From Pontibacter amylolyticus (GTDB taxonomy: Bacteria > Bacteroidota > Bacteroidia > Cytophagales > Hymenobacteraceae): a stretch of DNA of 64,000 bases. The stretch is taken from NCBI RefSeq assembly GCF_014638845.1, contig NZ_BMFP01000008.1, positions 146,907 through 210,906 on the forward strand, written 5' to 3'. This document shows positions 46,221 to 53,606 of this stretch, piece after piece (within the stretch, counting starts at the first letter, position 1; every line of letters begins with the position of its first letter). The translations under genes and the position numbers were made by a program. The notes under the pieces are model-generated. The model searched no databases. It was not told the origin of the DNA and saw only the letters and a program-made list of their open reading frames with translations.

Positions 46221-48047
46221 ATGTCGAGTACAGATATCTCTCTAAATAAGGATGTACATCATGCTCACGACGAGCATGATCATCATCACGACCAAAACTT
46301 CTTTGAGAAGTACATCTTTAGCCAGGACCATAAAGTAATTGCAAAACAGTTCCTTTTTGCAGGCATCTTCTGGGGCTTTATTGGTGGTTTCCTGTCTATT
46401 ATCTTCCGTTTACAACTTGGTTGGCCTGAAGCTACCTTTACATTCCTGGAGCCTATTATGGGTAACTGGATTGTGAATGGCAAAATTGATCCGGAGTTTT
46501 ACCTGGCACTCGTTACCATGCACGGTACGATCATGGTGTTCTTCGTACTGACAGCGGGTCTGAGCGGTACGTTCAGTAACTTCCTGATTCCGCTGCAGAT
46601 CGGTGCACGCGACATGGCGTCTGGCTTCATGAACATGCTTTCTTTCTGGGTATTCTTCCTGGCAAGTGTGATCATGTTCTGGTCTCTGTTTATCGAAACG
46701 GGTCCTGCCGGTGGTGGCTGGACGGTTTATCCGCCACTAAGTGCATTGCCACAAGCTATCTCTGGCTCAGGTCTGGGTATGACACTATGGTTGATAAGCA
46801 TGGCATTGTTCATTGTATCGCAGTTGCTGGGTGGTGTAAACTACATTACCACTGTGATCAACCTGAGAACAAGAGGTATGTCGATGACGAAGCTGCCTTT
46901 GACAATCTGGTCTTTCTTCCTGACTGCCATATTGGGTCTGCTTTCTTTCCCGGTTCTATTGTCAGCTGCACTGCTTCTGATCTTTGACCGTAGCTTCGGT
47001 ACAAGCTTCTTCCTTTCTGATATCTACATTGCAGGAGAGGCTCTTTCAAATACTGGTGGTAGCGCCATCCTGTTCCAGCACTTGTTCTGGTTCCTTGGTC
47101 ACCCAGAGGTATACATCGTTATCCTTCCAACTTTCGGTATTGTTTCCGAAGTAATAGCCACCAACGCCCGTAAGCCAATCTTCGGTTACAGAGCGATGAT
47201 CGGTTCCATGTTGGGTATTGCGGTGCTATCGTTCGTAGTGTGGGCGCACCACATGTTCGTGACAGGTATGAACCCGTTCCTAGGATCAGTCTTCATGTTC
47301 CTGACCCTCATTATTGCAGTTCCGTCTGCGGTGAAGGTGTTTAACTGGATCGCTACCCTGTGGAGAGGTAATATCCGCTTCACGACGGCCATGATGTTTG
47401 CGGTTGCTTTCGTATCGCTCTTCATCTCGGGTGGTTTGACTGGTATCATCCTGGGTAACTCTGCACTGGACATTCAGCTGCACGATACATATTTCGTAAT
47501 CGCTCACTTCCACCTTGTGATGGGAGCTGCAGCCTTCTTCGGTATGTTCTGCGGTATCTACCACTGGTTCCCTAAGATGTTCGGCCGCATGATGGACGAG
47601 AAACTGGGAGCCGTTCATTTCTGGTTGACATTCCTGTCTGCTTACCTGGTGTTTATGCCAATGCACTACATTGGTATCGCTGGTTTCCCAAGAAGATATT
47701 ATTCCTGGACAGGTTTTGATGCGTTCAACACCTTTACTGACTTGAACAGCTTCATCAGTATTGCGGCCATCCTGGGCTTCAGTGCCCAGTTGATCTTCTT
47801 GTTTAACTTCGTCTACAGCATTTTCAAAGGTCGTCGTGCTACTGCTAACCCATGGCACTCTAACACATTGGAGTGGACGACCCCTGTTAATCCGGGGCAC
47901 GGCAACTGGCCAGGTGAGATCCCAGCTGTTTACAGATGGCCTTACGATTATAGCAAACCAGGTGCTCCTGAGGATTATATTCCACAGAACGTACCTTTCT
48001 CTCAGACGCAGTCTTCAAACCTGCCTTACGAGAGAGATTTAGAATAG
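46221..48047 (+). CDS. coxA: Cytochrome c oxidase subunit I
   Basis: 608 residues with twelve transmembrane helices expected. Heme and copper ligands are visible: heme a His in TMHGTIMVF (about 100), the CuB His and cross-linked Tyr in GHPEVY (about 293), the CuB pair in WAHHMF (about 343) and heme a3/a His in AHFHLV (about 430). The tyrosine in HPEVY marks an A-type oxidase. It reduces oxygen to water and pumps protons. The N-terminus is unusually His/Asp-rich (VHHAHDEHDHHHDQ), which could bind metal. Starts 18 nt after coxB. Confidence 0.97.
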   Translation: MSSTDISLNKDVHHAHDEHDHHHDQNFFEKYIFSQDHKVIAKQFLFAGIFWGFIGGFLSIIFRLQLGWPEATFTFLEPIMGNWIVNGKIDPEFYLALVTMHGTIMVFFVLTAGLSGTFSNFLIPLQIGARDMASGFMNMLSFWVFFLASVIMFWSLFIETGPAGGGWTVYPPLSALPQAISGSGLGMTLWLISMALFIVSQLLGGVNYITTVINLRTRGMSMTKLPLTIWSFFLTAILGLLSFPVLLSAALLLIFDRSFGTSFFLSDIYIAGEALSNTGGSAILFQHLFWFLGHPEVYIVILPTFGIVSEVIATNARKPIFGYRAMIGSMLGIAVLSFVVWAHHMFVTGMNPFLGSVFMFLTLIIAVPSAVKVFNWIATLWRGNIRFTTAMMFAVAFVSLFISGGLTGIILGNSALDIQLHDTYFVIAHFHLVMGAAAFFGMFCGIYHWFPKMFGRMMDEKLGAVHFWLTFLSAYLVFMPMHYIGIAGFPRRYYSWTGFDAFNTFTDLNSFISIAAILGFSAQLIFLFNFVYSIFKGRRATANPWHSNTLEWTTPVNPGHGNWPGEIPAVYRWPYDYSKPGAPEDYIPQNVPFSQTQSSNLPYERDLE

Positions 48048-48052
48048 CTTAA

Positions 48053-49129
48053 ATGACAGATAAATCTTTTCCATACAAAAGGTTTAGGAATATTGGAGTA
48101 CTAACAGTATTAGCTGTTTACTTTCTAATATTGGTTGGAGGAATCGTGCGGAGCACGGGCTCAGGAATGGGATGTCCGGACTGGCCCAAGTGTTTTGGCA
48201 GTTGGGTTCCTCCAACTGATGTTAGCCAATTACCAGATGATTATCTGGAAGTCTACAAGGAACAACGTGTAGAAAAGAATCAGAGGCTAGCCGGGTTTCT
48301 GGATAAGGTAGGTTTGGACAAAGCGGCAGGCGAATTACGCGATCACCCACTGCAGCACATTGAAACGGATTTCAATGTGACAAAGACATGGATAGAATAT
48401 ATCAACCGTCTGGTAGGGGCCGTGATCGGGATTCTGATATTCCTGACGGTGCTGTATGCTATACCTTACCTGAAAACTGACAAGTCTGTTTTCTATCTCT
48501 CACTGCTAAGTTTTGTGCTGGTAGGTTTCCAGGGTTGGCTGGGCTCTATTGTGGTGTCTACAAACCTGCTGCCGGTTACTATTACGATACACATGGCACT
48601 GGCCCTTGTGCTGGTAGCATTGCTGCAGTATGCGGTTATTCGTTCACAGGCTGCTTTTATTACACCACGGTTTAAAGCTTCGGGACACCTGTTTTTTGTC
48701 ATCGGACTCGTAGCCGCCGCTACCTTTGTTCAGATACTGATCGGAACGCAGGTGCGTGAAGAAGTGGATGTCGTAGCTTTTGAAATGAATGGAAGTAACA
48801 GAGATCTTTGGGTAGATCAGCTCGGGCTGAGTTTCTATATCCATCGCTCTTTCTCTATCCTGTTACTGGCGATGCATGTTTACATGGCTTATTTGATTTA
48901 TAAGCTAAAAGACCGCCAGTTGAATATGATGGTAAACTGGATGATGGTGCTGCTCGTTGCTGAGATCGCATTTGGGGTAATCATGGCTTATTTTGCTATC
49001 CCTGCATTTCTGCAACCACTGCACCTGACGATTGCTACCCTGCTATTCGGCGTTCAGTTTCTGATATTGATTTTTTATTACTACGCCTCTAAAAAGGCGG
49101 TCGAAAAACCGGTAGTGGTTCTTAATTAA
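48053..49129 (+). CDS. ctaA: Heme A synthase (COX15/CtaA family)
   Basis: 358 residues with eight predicted helices. The family signature GGIVRSTGSGMGCPDWPKCFGSWVPP (about 26-51) holds a conserved Cys pair, and heme-ligand histidines lie in the repeated four-helix bundles (TIHMALALV and IHRSFSILLLAMH). It converts heme O to heme A in the inner membrane. It begins 5 nt after coxA and its stop overlaps the ctaB start by one base, so the heme-A branch is coupled to oxidase expression. Confidence 0.94.
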   Translation: MTDKSFPYKRFRNIGVLTVLAVYFLILVGGIVRSTGSGMGCPDWPKCFGSWVPPTDVSQLPDDYLEVYKEQRVEKNQRLAGFLDKVGLDKAAGELRDHPLQHIETDFNVTKTWIEYINRLVGAVIGILIFLTVLYAIPYLKTDKSVFYLSLLSFVLVGFQGWLGSIVVSTNLLPVTITIHMALALVLVALLQYAVIRSQAAFITPRFKASGHLFFVIGLVAAATFVQILIGTQVREEVDVVAFEMNGSNRDLWVDQLGLSFYIHRSFSILLLAMHVYMAYLIYKLKDRQLNMMVNWMMVLLVAEIAFGVIMAYFAIPAFLQPLHLTIATLLFGVQFLILIFYYYASKKAVEKPVVVLN

Positions 49130-50025
49130 TGATTACAGATAGATCAGAATCGGTAGTGACTCTAGCTAGTACGGCAGAAAAGGCTTCAGCATACTTTAAA
49201 CTCCTCAAGTTTAGACTGAGTTTTACGGTGGCTTTCTCCAGTGCCATAGGCTATATACTAGGTCACCCGGGTGGAAGTTGGGTAAAGATTGCATTGGTGA
49301 TGCTGGGTGGGTTAATGGTCACAGGTGCCGCCAACATTGTGAACCAGATCCTGGAGAAGGACCTCGACAAGTTGATGAAGCGCACGGCAAACAGACCGCT
49401 TCCAACAAGTACGCTGAGTGTGGCGGAAGCCGCCACTTTCGGTGTGCTGATAGGAGTAGGGGGTTTGTTGATCCTCGCTGGTTTCTTTAATACGCTGACG
49501 GCAGCCATTGCGCTGTTGTCGCTCATTCTTTACGGATTCATTTACACGCCACTGAAGCGTATCAGCCCCATCAATGTTTTTGTAGGGGCCATACCTGGCG
49601 CATTGCCTCCACTGATTGGTTGGGTGGCTGCAACTGGAGTTGTGAGCGTGGAAGCCTGGATTCTTTTCGGGATACAGTTTATCTGGCAATTCCCGCATTT
49701 CTGGGCGATTGCCTGGGTGCTGGACGAAGATTACAAAAGAGCAGGATTCAAAATGCTTCCAATGGAAGGAGGAAAGAATCTGAAGACTGCGATCCAGATC
49801 ATGATCTATACCTTGCTTCTGATTCCGCTTAGCTTGTTGCCTTTGCAGTTTGGCATGACAGGCACTACCTCAGCGCTGATCGCTGTGATCTGTGGCGTCT
49901 TGTTTTTGGCTCAGACTTTTCATTTGATGCGCACTTGTACCAACAAGGCAGCTATGAACATTATGTTTGGGTCCTTTTTGTATTTGCCTATCGTACAGAT
50001 AGCTTTCGTTTTAGATAAAATTTAG
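49129..50025 (+). CDS. ctaB: Heme O synthase (protoheme IX farnesyltransferase)
   Basis: 298 residues with nine predicted helices and the UbiA-family Asp-rich motif in NQILEKDLDKLMKRTANRPLP (about 70-90) plus YTPLKRISPINVFVGAIPGALPP. It attaches farnesyl to heme B to make heme O, the substrate of CtaA. The ATG overlaps the ctaA stop (TAATG). The leading ~25 residues are hydrophilic. Confidence 0.96.
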   Translation: MITDRSESVVTLASTAEKASAYFKLLKFRLSFTVAFSSAIGYILGHPGGSWVKIALVMLGGLMVTGAANIVNQILEKDLDKLMKRTANRPLPTSTLSVAEAATFGVLIGVGGLLILAGFFNTLTAAIALLSLILYGFIYTPLKRISPINVFVGAIPGALPPLIGWVAATGVVSVEAWILFGIQFIWQFPHFWAIAWVLDEDYKRAGFKMLPMEGGKNLKTAIQIMIYTLLLIPLSLLPLQFGMTGTTSALIAVICGVLFLAQTFHLMRTCTNKAAMNIMFGSFLYLPIVQIAFVLDKI

Positions 50026-50028
50026 GGT

Positions 50029-50619
50029 ATGGATATGGTTGCCAAATCATTGGGGGAAGAGAACAACACAGGAGGAATTCATCCATTAAAATTCACACTG
50101 TCGTTGCTTATTATTAGTATAATTATGATGTTTGCAGCCTTTACGAGCGCATATTTAGTGCGTCGTGCGGAAGGCAACTGGTTAGAATTTGACCTGCCGA
50201 ACATCCTGTTGATTAACACGGTGGTTATCGCCCTGAGCAGCGTTACCATGCAGCTCGCCCATAACGCTGCCGCTCAGGACAATATAGCCAGGCTGCGTCT
50301 TATGTTGTACTTAACGTTCGGGTTAGGCATCACATTTCTGATCGGACAATGGAACGGATGGGCTGAACTGGTGAGCAATAATGTGTACTTCGGAGGAGAG
50401 GCAAGTAACCCTTCCGGTTCATTCATGTATGTATTAACAGGTGTACACGGTTTTCACCTGATCACTGGCCTTATTTATGTGGCGGTGGTAATAATGTCAA
50501 GTTTGCGTTACAAGGTCCACTCCAAGAACATGCTGCGTATTCAGCTATGCACCATTTACTGGCACTTCCTGGGTGGCCTTTGGCTATACTTGTATATATT
50601 TTTGAGATTAAATCACTAA
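50029..50619 (+). CDS. Cytochrome c oxidase subunit III, first copy
   Basis: 196 residues with five predicted helices, three nt after ctaB. Start taken at ATG 50029; another ATG lies at 50035. Markers are MMFAAFTSAYLVRRAEGNWLEFDLP, SSVTMQLAHNAAAQDN, VLTGVHGFHLITGLIYV and IYWHFLGGLWLYLY, the conserved HGxH and YWHF signatures of subunit III. It is shorter than canonical subunit III and is followed directly by a second copy, as is common in Bacteroidota. Confidence 0.9.
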   Translation: MDMVAKSLGEENNTGGIHPLKFTLSLLIISIIMMFAAFTSAYLVRRAEGNWLEFDLPNILLINTVVIALSSVTMQLAHNAAAQDNIARLRLMLYLTFGLGITFLIGQWNGWAELVSNNVYFGGEASNPSGSFMYVLTGVHGFHLITGLIYVAVVIMSSLRYKVHSKNMLRIQLCTIYWHFLGGLWLYLYIFLRLNH

Positions 50620-50643
50620 ACACGTTTTTTTCAATACTAAACT

Positions 50644-51390
50644 ATGTCTACATCAACTACGCTGGAAGAACCTAAAACAGGTACATGGGACGGTGGCAAT
50701 GAACCACTAAAAGCGAGCTATGGAAAACTCATGATGTGGTTTTTCCTGCTCTCTGACGCATTTACTTTTGGGGCATTCCTGATCGTTTATGGTTTGTCGC
50801 GTCACAGTCACCTGCCTTACACAGGACGTCCGGAAGACTTTCAATTCTCAACGGAATGGTGGCCTATACCTGAGAAAGTGTTCAATGCTTTCCCTGGTTT
50901 TCATGGTGTAGACCTGCCGCTGGCATTCGTGGCCTTGATGACCATGATCCTCATCTTGAGTTCCGTAACAATGGTACTGGCTGTGGAAGCCGGTCACCGC
51001 ATGGACAAAAATGATGTTCAGAAGTGGTTGCTTTGGACAATCTTGTTTGGTGGTACTTTCCTTGGCTGCCAAGCCTGGGAGTGGACACACTTTATCACCG
51101 GTACTGACGAAGGCATGCTATTGGCTGACGGCACCAGGGTTTTTGGTGCTAACATGACCATGAACCAATACGGCCCGCCCTTGTTCGCCAACCTGTTCTT
51201 TTTTATCACTGGTTTCCACGGCTTCCACGTAACCATTGGATGGGTACTTCTGGTTATTGCCTTCATCAGCACGGTAAACGGCGTATACCATAAACGTGGC
51301 CATTATGAGATGGTAGAGAAGATCGGTCTGTACTGGCACTTTGTAGACCTGGTATGGGTATTCGTATTTACTTTCTTCTACCTGATCTAA
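50644..51390 (+). CDS. Cytochrome c oxidase subunit III, second copy
   Basis: 248 residues with about six or seven helices. Subunit III signatures are FFLLSDAFTFGAFLIVYG, SSVTMVLAVEAG, GCQAWEWTHF, FITGFHGFHVTIGW and GLYWHFVDLVWVFVFTFFYL. It is a longer paralog of the preceding gene. Subunit III stabilises proton uptake in the oxidase. A hairpin lies in the 75-nt gap that follows. Confidence 0.93.
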   Translation: MSTSTTLEEPKTGTWDGGNEPLKASYGKLMMWFFLLSDAFTFGAFLIVYGLSRHSHLPYTGRPEDFQFSTEWWPIPEKVFNAFPGFHGVDLPLAFVALMTMILILSSVTMVLAVEAGHRMDKNDVQKWLLWTILFGGTFLGCQAWEWTHFITGTDEGMLLADGTRVFGANMTMNQYGPPLFANLFFFITGFHGFHVTIGWVLLVIAFISTVNGVYHKRGHYEMVEKIGLYWHFVDLVWVFVFTFFYLI

Positions 51391-51416
51391 TTAATAAGTC
51401 AAACTTTAAAACAGAT

Positions 51417-51444
51417 GCAGTATCCGTGAAAAACCGGATACTGC
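51417..51444 (+). other. Intra-operon hairpin between the second subunit III gene and subunit IV
   Basis: A perfect 10-bp stem (51417-51426 with 51435-51444, loop TGAAAAAC) followed by CTTATAAAAAT, too weak a T-run for a full terminator. It may partially terminate or mark an mRNA processing site, in the longest gap of the operon. Confidence 0.6.
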
Positions 51445-51465
51445 CTTATAAAAATAAAGCATACT

Positions 51466-51813
51466 ATGGCAGCTCACTCGGATCACTCCAACGATTTTCA
51501 CCAGACAGGTGAAATCCCTAAAGCGCAGACAAAGGTTATCTGGAAAACATTCTTTATCCTGGTAGCCTTGACAGCGGTTGAGTTTCTTTTCGCTTTTACA
51601 ATGGATGCAGGTACACTGCGTAATGCTATCTTCATTGTGTTGACCATTTTTAAAGCATTCTACATTGTAGCAGAGTTTATGCACTTAAAGCATGAAACGA
51701 AGGCGCTGATCTGGTCTATCATTATACCTCTGGCCCTTATCATGTGGCTCATGGTAGCACTTATTTCGGAAGGAAGCTATTACTTCGATTCCATTACAAA
51801 CTACTTCAACTAA
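51466..51813 (+). CDS. Cytochrome c oxidase subunit IV-like protein
   Basis: 115 residues with three helices (about 25-45, 50-75 and 80-103). The opening VIWKTFFILVALTAVEF and EFMHLKHETKALIWSIIIPLALIMWL match the prokaryotic subunit IV (CyoD/COX4_pro) family. A small accessory subunit of the heme-copper oxidase. The N-terminus is hydrophilic (MAAHSDHSNDFHQTGE). Confidence 0.88.
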   Translation: MAAHSDHSNDFHQTGEIPKAQTKVIWKTFFILVALTAVEFLFAFTMDAGTLRNAIFIVLTIFKAFYIVAEFMHLKHETKALIWSIIIPLALIMWLMVALISEGSYYFDSITNYFN

Positions 51814-51824
51814 GTACACTGATT

Positions 51825-52493
51825 ATGAGTAACTCAAAGGCACTAATATTAGGGATCCTACTATTAGTGCCTCTTCTTATTTTTATATTTATCGGTAGTT
51901 TTGGTGAACACCACTACACGCTCCGTAAATATTTTCCGCAGGTCACCGCTACCGGCGATGTTGTTCGGGATGCACAGGGGGATACCCTTTTCAAGCAGGT
52001 ACCTGTCTTCGAGTTCACTTCCCAGCAAGGGCAGGCAATCTCTCAAAACGAGCTGGATGGCAATATCTATGTAGCTGACTTCTTCTTTGCGACCTGTCCG
52101 GATATTTGCAAGGAAATGTCGTCGCAGATGGTTCGAGTGCAGGAGGCCTTCCATGATGAAGAGCAGGTAAAACTGGTATCCTTTTCTGTTAACCCGGAGC
52201 ACGACACCCCGGAAGTGCTGCGTGAGTACGGCGAGCGCTACAACGCCGATCCTGCCAAATGGTACTTCCTGACCGGGGACCGCGAAAAAATTTACAACCT
52301 GGCACAGAAAGGTTTTTACTTGCCTGTGATGAAGGTGGAAGGTCAACAAGACTTTATTCACAGCGAGAAGTTCATGCTGGTGGATAAAGACAGGTATGTG
52401 AGAGGTATCTATGATGGTACCGACAAGGAGGATGTGGATCGCCTGATACTAGAAATTAAAGTTCTTTTAGATGAATACAGCAAATCAAAATAG
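51825..52493 (+). CDS. SCO1/SenC family copper chaperone
   Basis: 222 residues from the ATG at 51825; the open frame starts earlier inside the subunit IV gene. An N-terminal anchor helix (about 6-25) precedes a thioredoxin-like domain with the copper ligands CPDIC (about 91-95) and His in DFIHSEKFML (about 177). SCO proteins load copper into the CuA site of subunit II. Its 3' end overlaps the DUF420 gene by 23 nt. Confidence 0.95.
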   Translation: MSNSKALILGILLLVPLLIFIFIGSFGEHHYTLRKYFPQVTATGDVVRDAQGDTLFKQVPVFEFTSQQGQAISQNELDGNIYVADFFFATCPDICKEMSSQMVRVQEAFHDEEQVKLVSFSVNPEHDTPEVLREYGERYNADPAKWYFLTGDREKIYNLAQKGFYLPVMKVEGQQDFIHSEKFMLVDKDRYVRGIYDGTDKEDVDRLILEIKVLLDEYSKSK

Positions 52494-53025
52494 CCCTGCT
52501 GCTGGCAATGACAAAAAGTTTTTAGTAGTAATAGCTATTTTGTCGATTGCTATACCTGTGGTGGTGGCCATGCTTTTCTTTATGCCAAAGGAGGGTTCAG
52601 ATGCAGTTGATGTGTCGTTCCTGCCAACGCTGCATGCCATTTTGAATTCTCTCACAGCCATTCTTCTGGTGATAGGTTACTACAATATCAGAAAAGGCAA
52701 TGTAAGAGTCCATCGCACGGCCATGGGCACCGCTTTCGGTCTATCTGCTATTTTCCTGATATCATACGTTACCTACCATTTTCTGGGTGAGCGCACGATA
52801 TACGGCGGAGATGGTATACTGAAGCTCTTCTACTACTTTATACTGCTCACACATATTGTGCTTGCCGTGGTGATCGTCCCATTGGTACTCCTCTCGGTGT
52901 ACTTTGCCTTGTCTGAGCAGTTTGCACGTCACCGTCGTATATCAAAGTGGACGTTCCCGATCTGGTTGTATGTGGCCGTGACGGGTGTACTTGTCTACAT
53001 GTTGATTTCTCCGTATTATAGTTAG
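52471..53025 (+). CDS. DUF420 membrane protein (CtaM/YozB-like)
   Basis: 184 residues with five predicted helices. Conserved histidines are in LPTLHAILNS, VRVHRTAMG, TYHFLG and LLTHIVLAV, fitting DUF420. The Bacillus/Staphylococcus relative YozB/CtaM is needed for heme-copper oxidase maturation; the same role here is inference supported by position. Translation probably starts at the ATG at 52471, inside the end of the SCO gene, suggesting coupling. Confidence 0.88.
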   Translation: MNTANQNSPAAGNDKKFLVVIAILSIAIPVVVAMLFFMPKEGSDAVDVSFLPTLHAILNSLTAILLVIGYYNIRKGNVRVHRTAMGTAFGLSAIFLISYVTYHFLGERTIYGGDGILKLFYYFILLTHIVLAVVIVPLVLLSVYFALSEQFARHRRISKWTFPIWLYVAVTGVLVYMLISPYYS

Positions 53026-53057
53026 AACTAGGAACATTAAACGCTTGTTTTAAGATT

Positions 53058-53327
53058 ATGAAACGTCACTCATTCAGAATACTTTTTGCGGGCCTGCTGA
53101 TGCTTACGCTGAGTTTTGTGTCCACTGAGGCCTATAGCCAATGTGCCATGTGCCGTGCCACGGTAGAGTCTAACGTTGGAACCGGCAAAACAGACTCTGA
53201 TTCACAGGTAGGAGCGGGGTTGAACACAGGCATCCTATACCTCATGCTGATTCCTTACTTACTGGTTGGTACAGTAGGATTTATGTGGTATAAGAGTAAC
53301 CGCATGAAAAAAGCGAAAGCCGCTTAG
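53058..53327 (+). CDS. Small exported CxxC membrane protein at the end of the oxidase operon
   Basis: 89 residues. A signal peptide (about 1-27, cleaved near AYSQ) is followed immediately by CAMCRATVESNVGTG, then a C-terminal transmembrane helix (about 60-80) and a basic tail (NRMKKAKAA). No named family was recognised. The CxxC at the periplasmic N-terminus and the position behind sco and DUF420 suggest a copper-binding or thiol-redox role in oxidase assembly; this is inference. It is the last gene before the operon terminator. Confidence 0.75.
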   Translation: MKRHSFRILFAGLLMLTLSFVSTEAYSQCAMCRATVESNVGTGKTDSDSQVGAGLNTGILYLMLIPYLLVGTVGFMWYKSNRMKKAKAA

Positions 53328-53399
53328 GGGAAAACTTCTCACAGTTAGAACTGGCCGGATCCCTGATTTCTAATTACGGTTAATTCAATCTTATACAAA

Positions 53400-53434
53400 G
53401 GACCACCTGCAGGCAGCTACCCTGTAGGTGGTCC
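53400..53434 (+). terminator. Terminator of the act-cox operon
   Basis: A 14-bp stem (53400-53413 with 53421-53434, one G-T mismatch) followed by seven T residues, about 72 nt after the last gene. This closes the roughly 16.5-kb transcript that starts at 36,833. Confidence 0.92.
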
Positions 53435-53606
53435 TTTTTTTAATGAATTGGTGATTTCTGGAGTGAAATTTGATCCGGAATTGCTACGGAATGCGCACGT
53501 ATTCCCGAATTAAATGTGGCTATAGGTCATCGCTAGCATTTTAGCCGCCTATAAGTCATGCTCTTATAGCACGAATTGCTTAAATTCGTGGGTAATCCAT
53601 ACTGCT

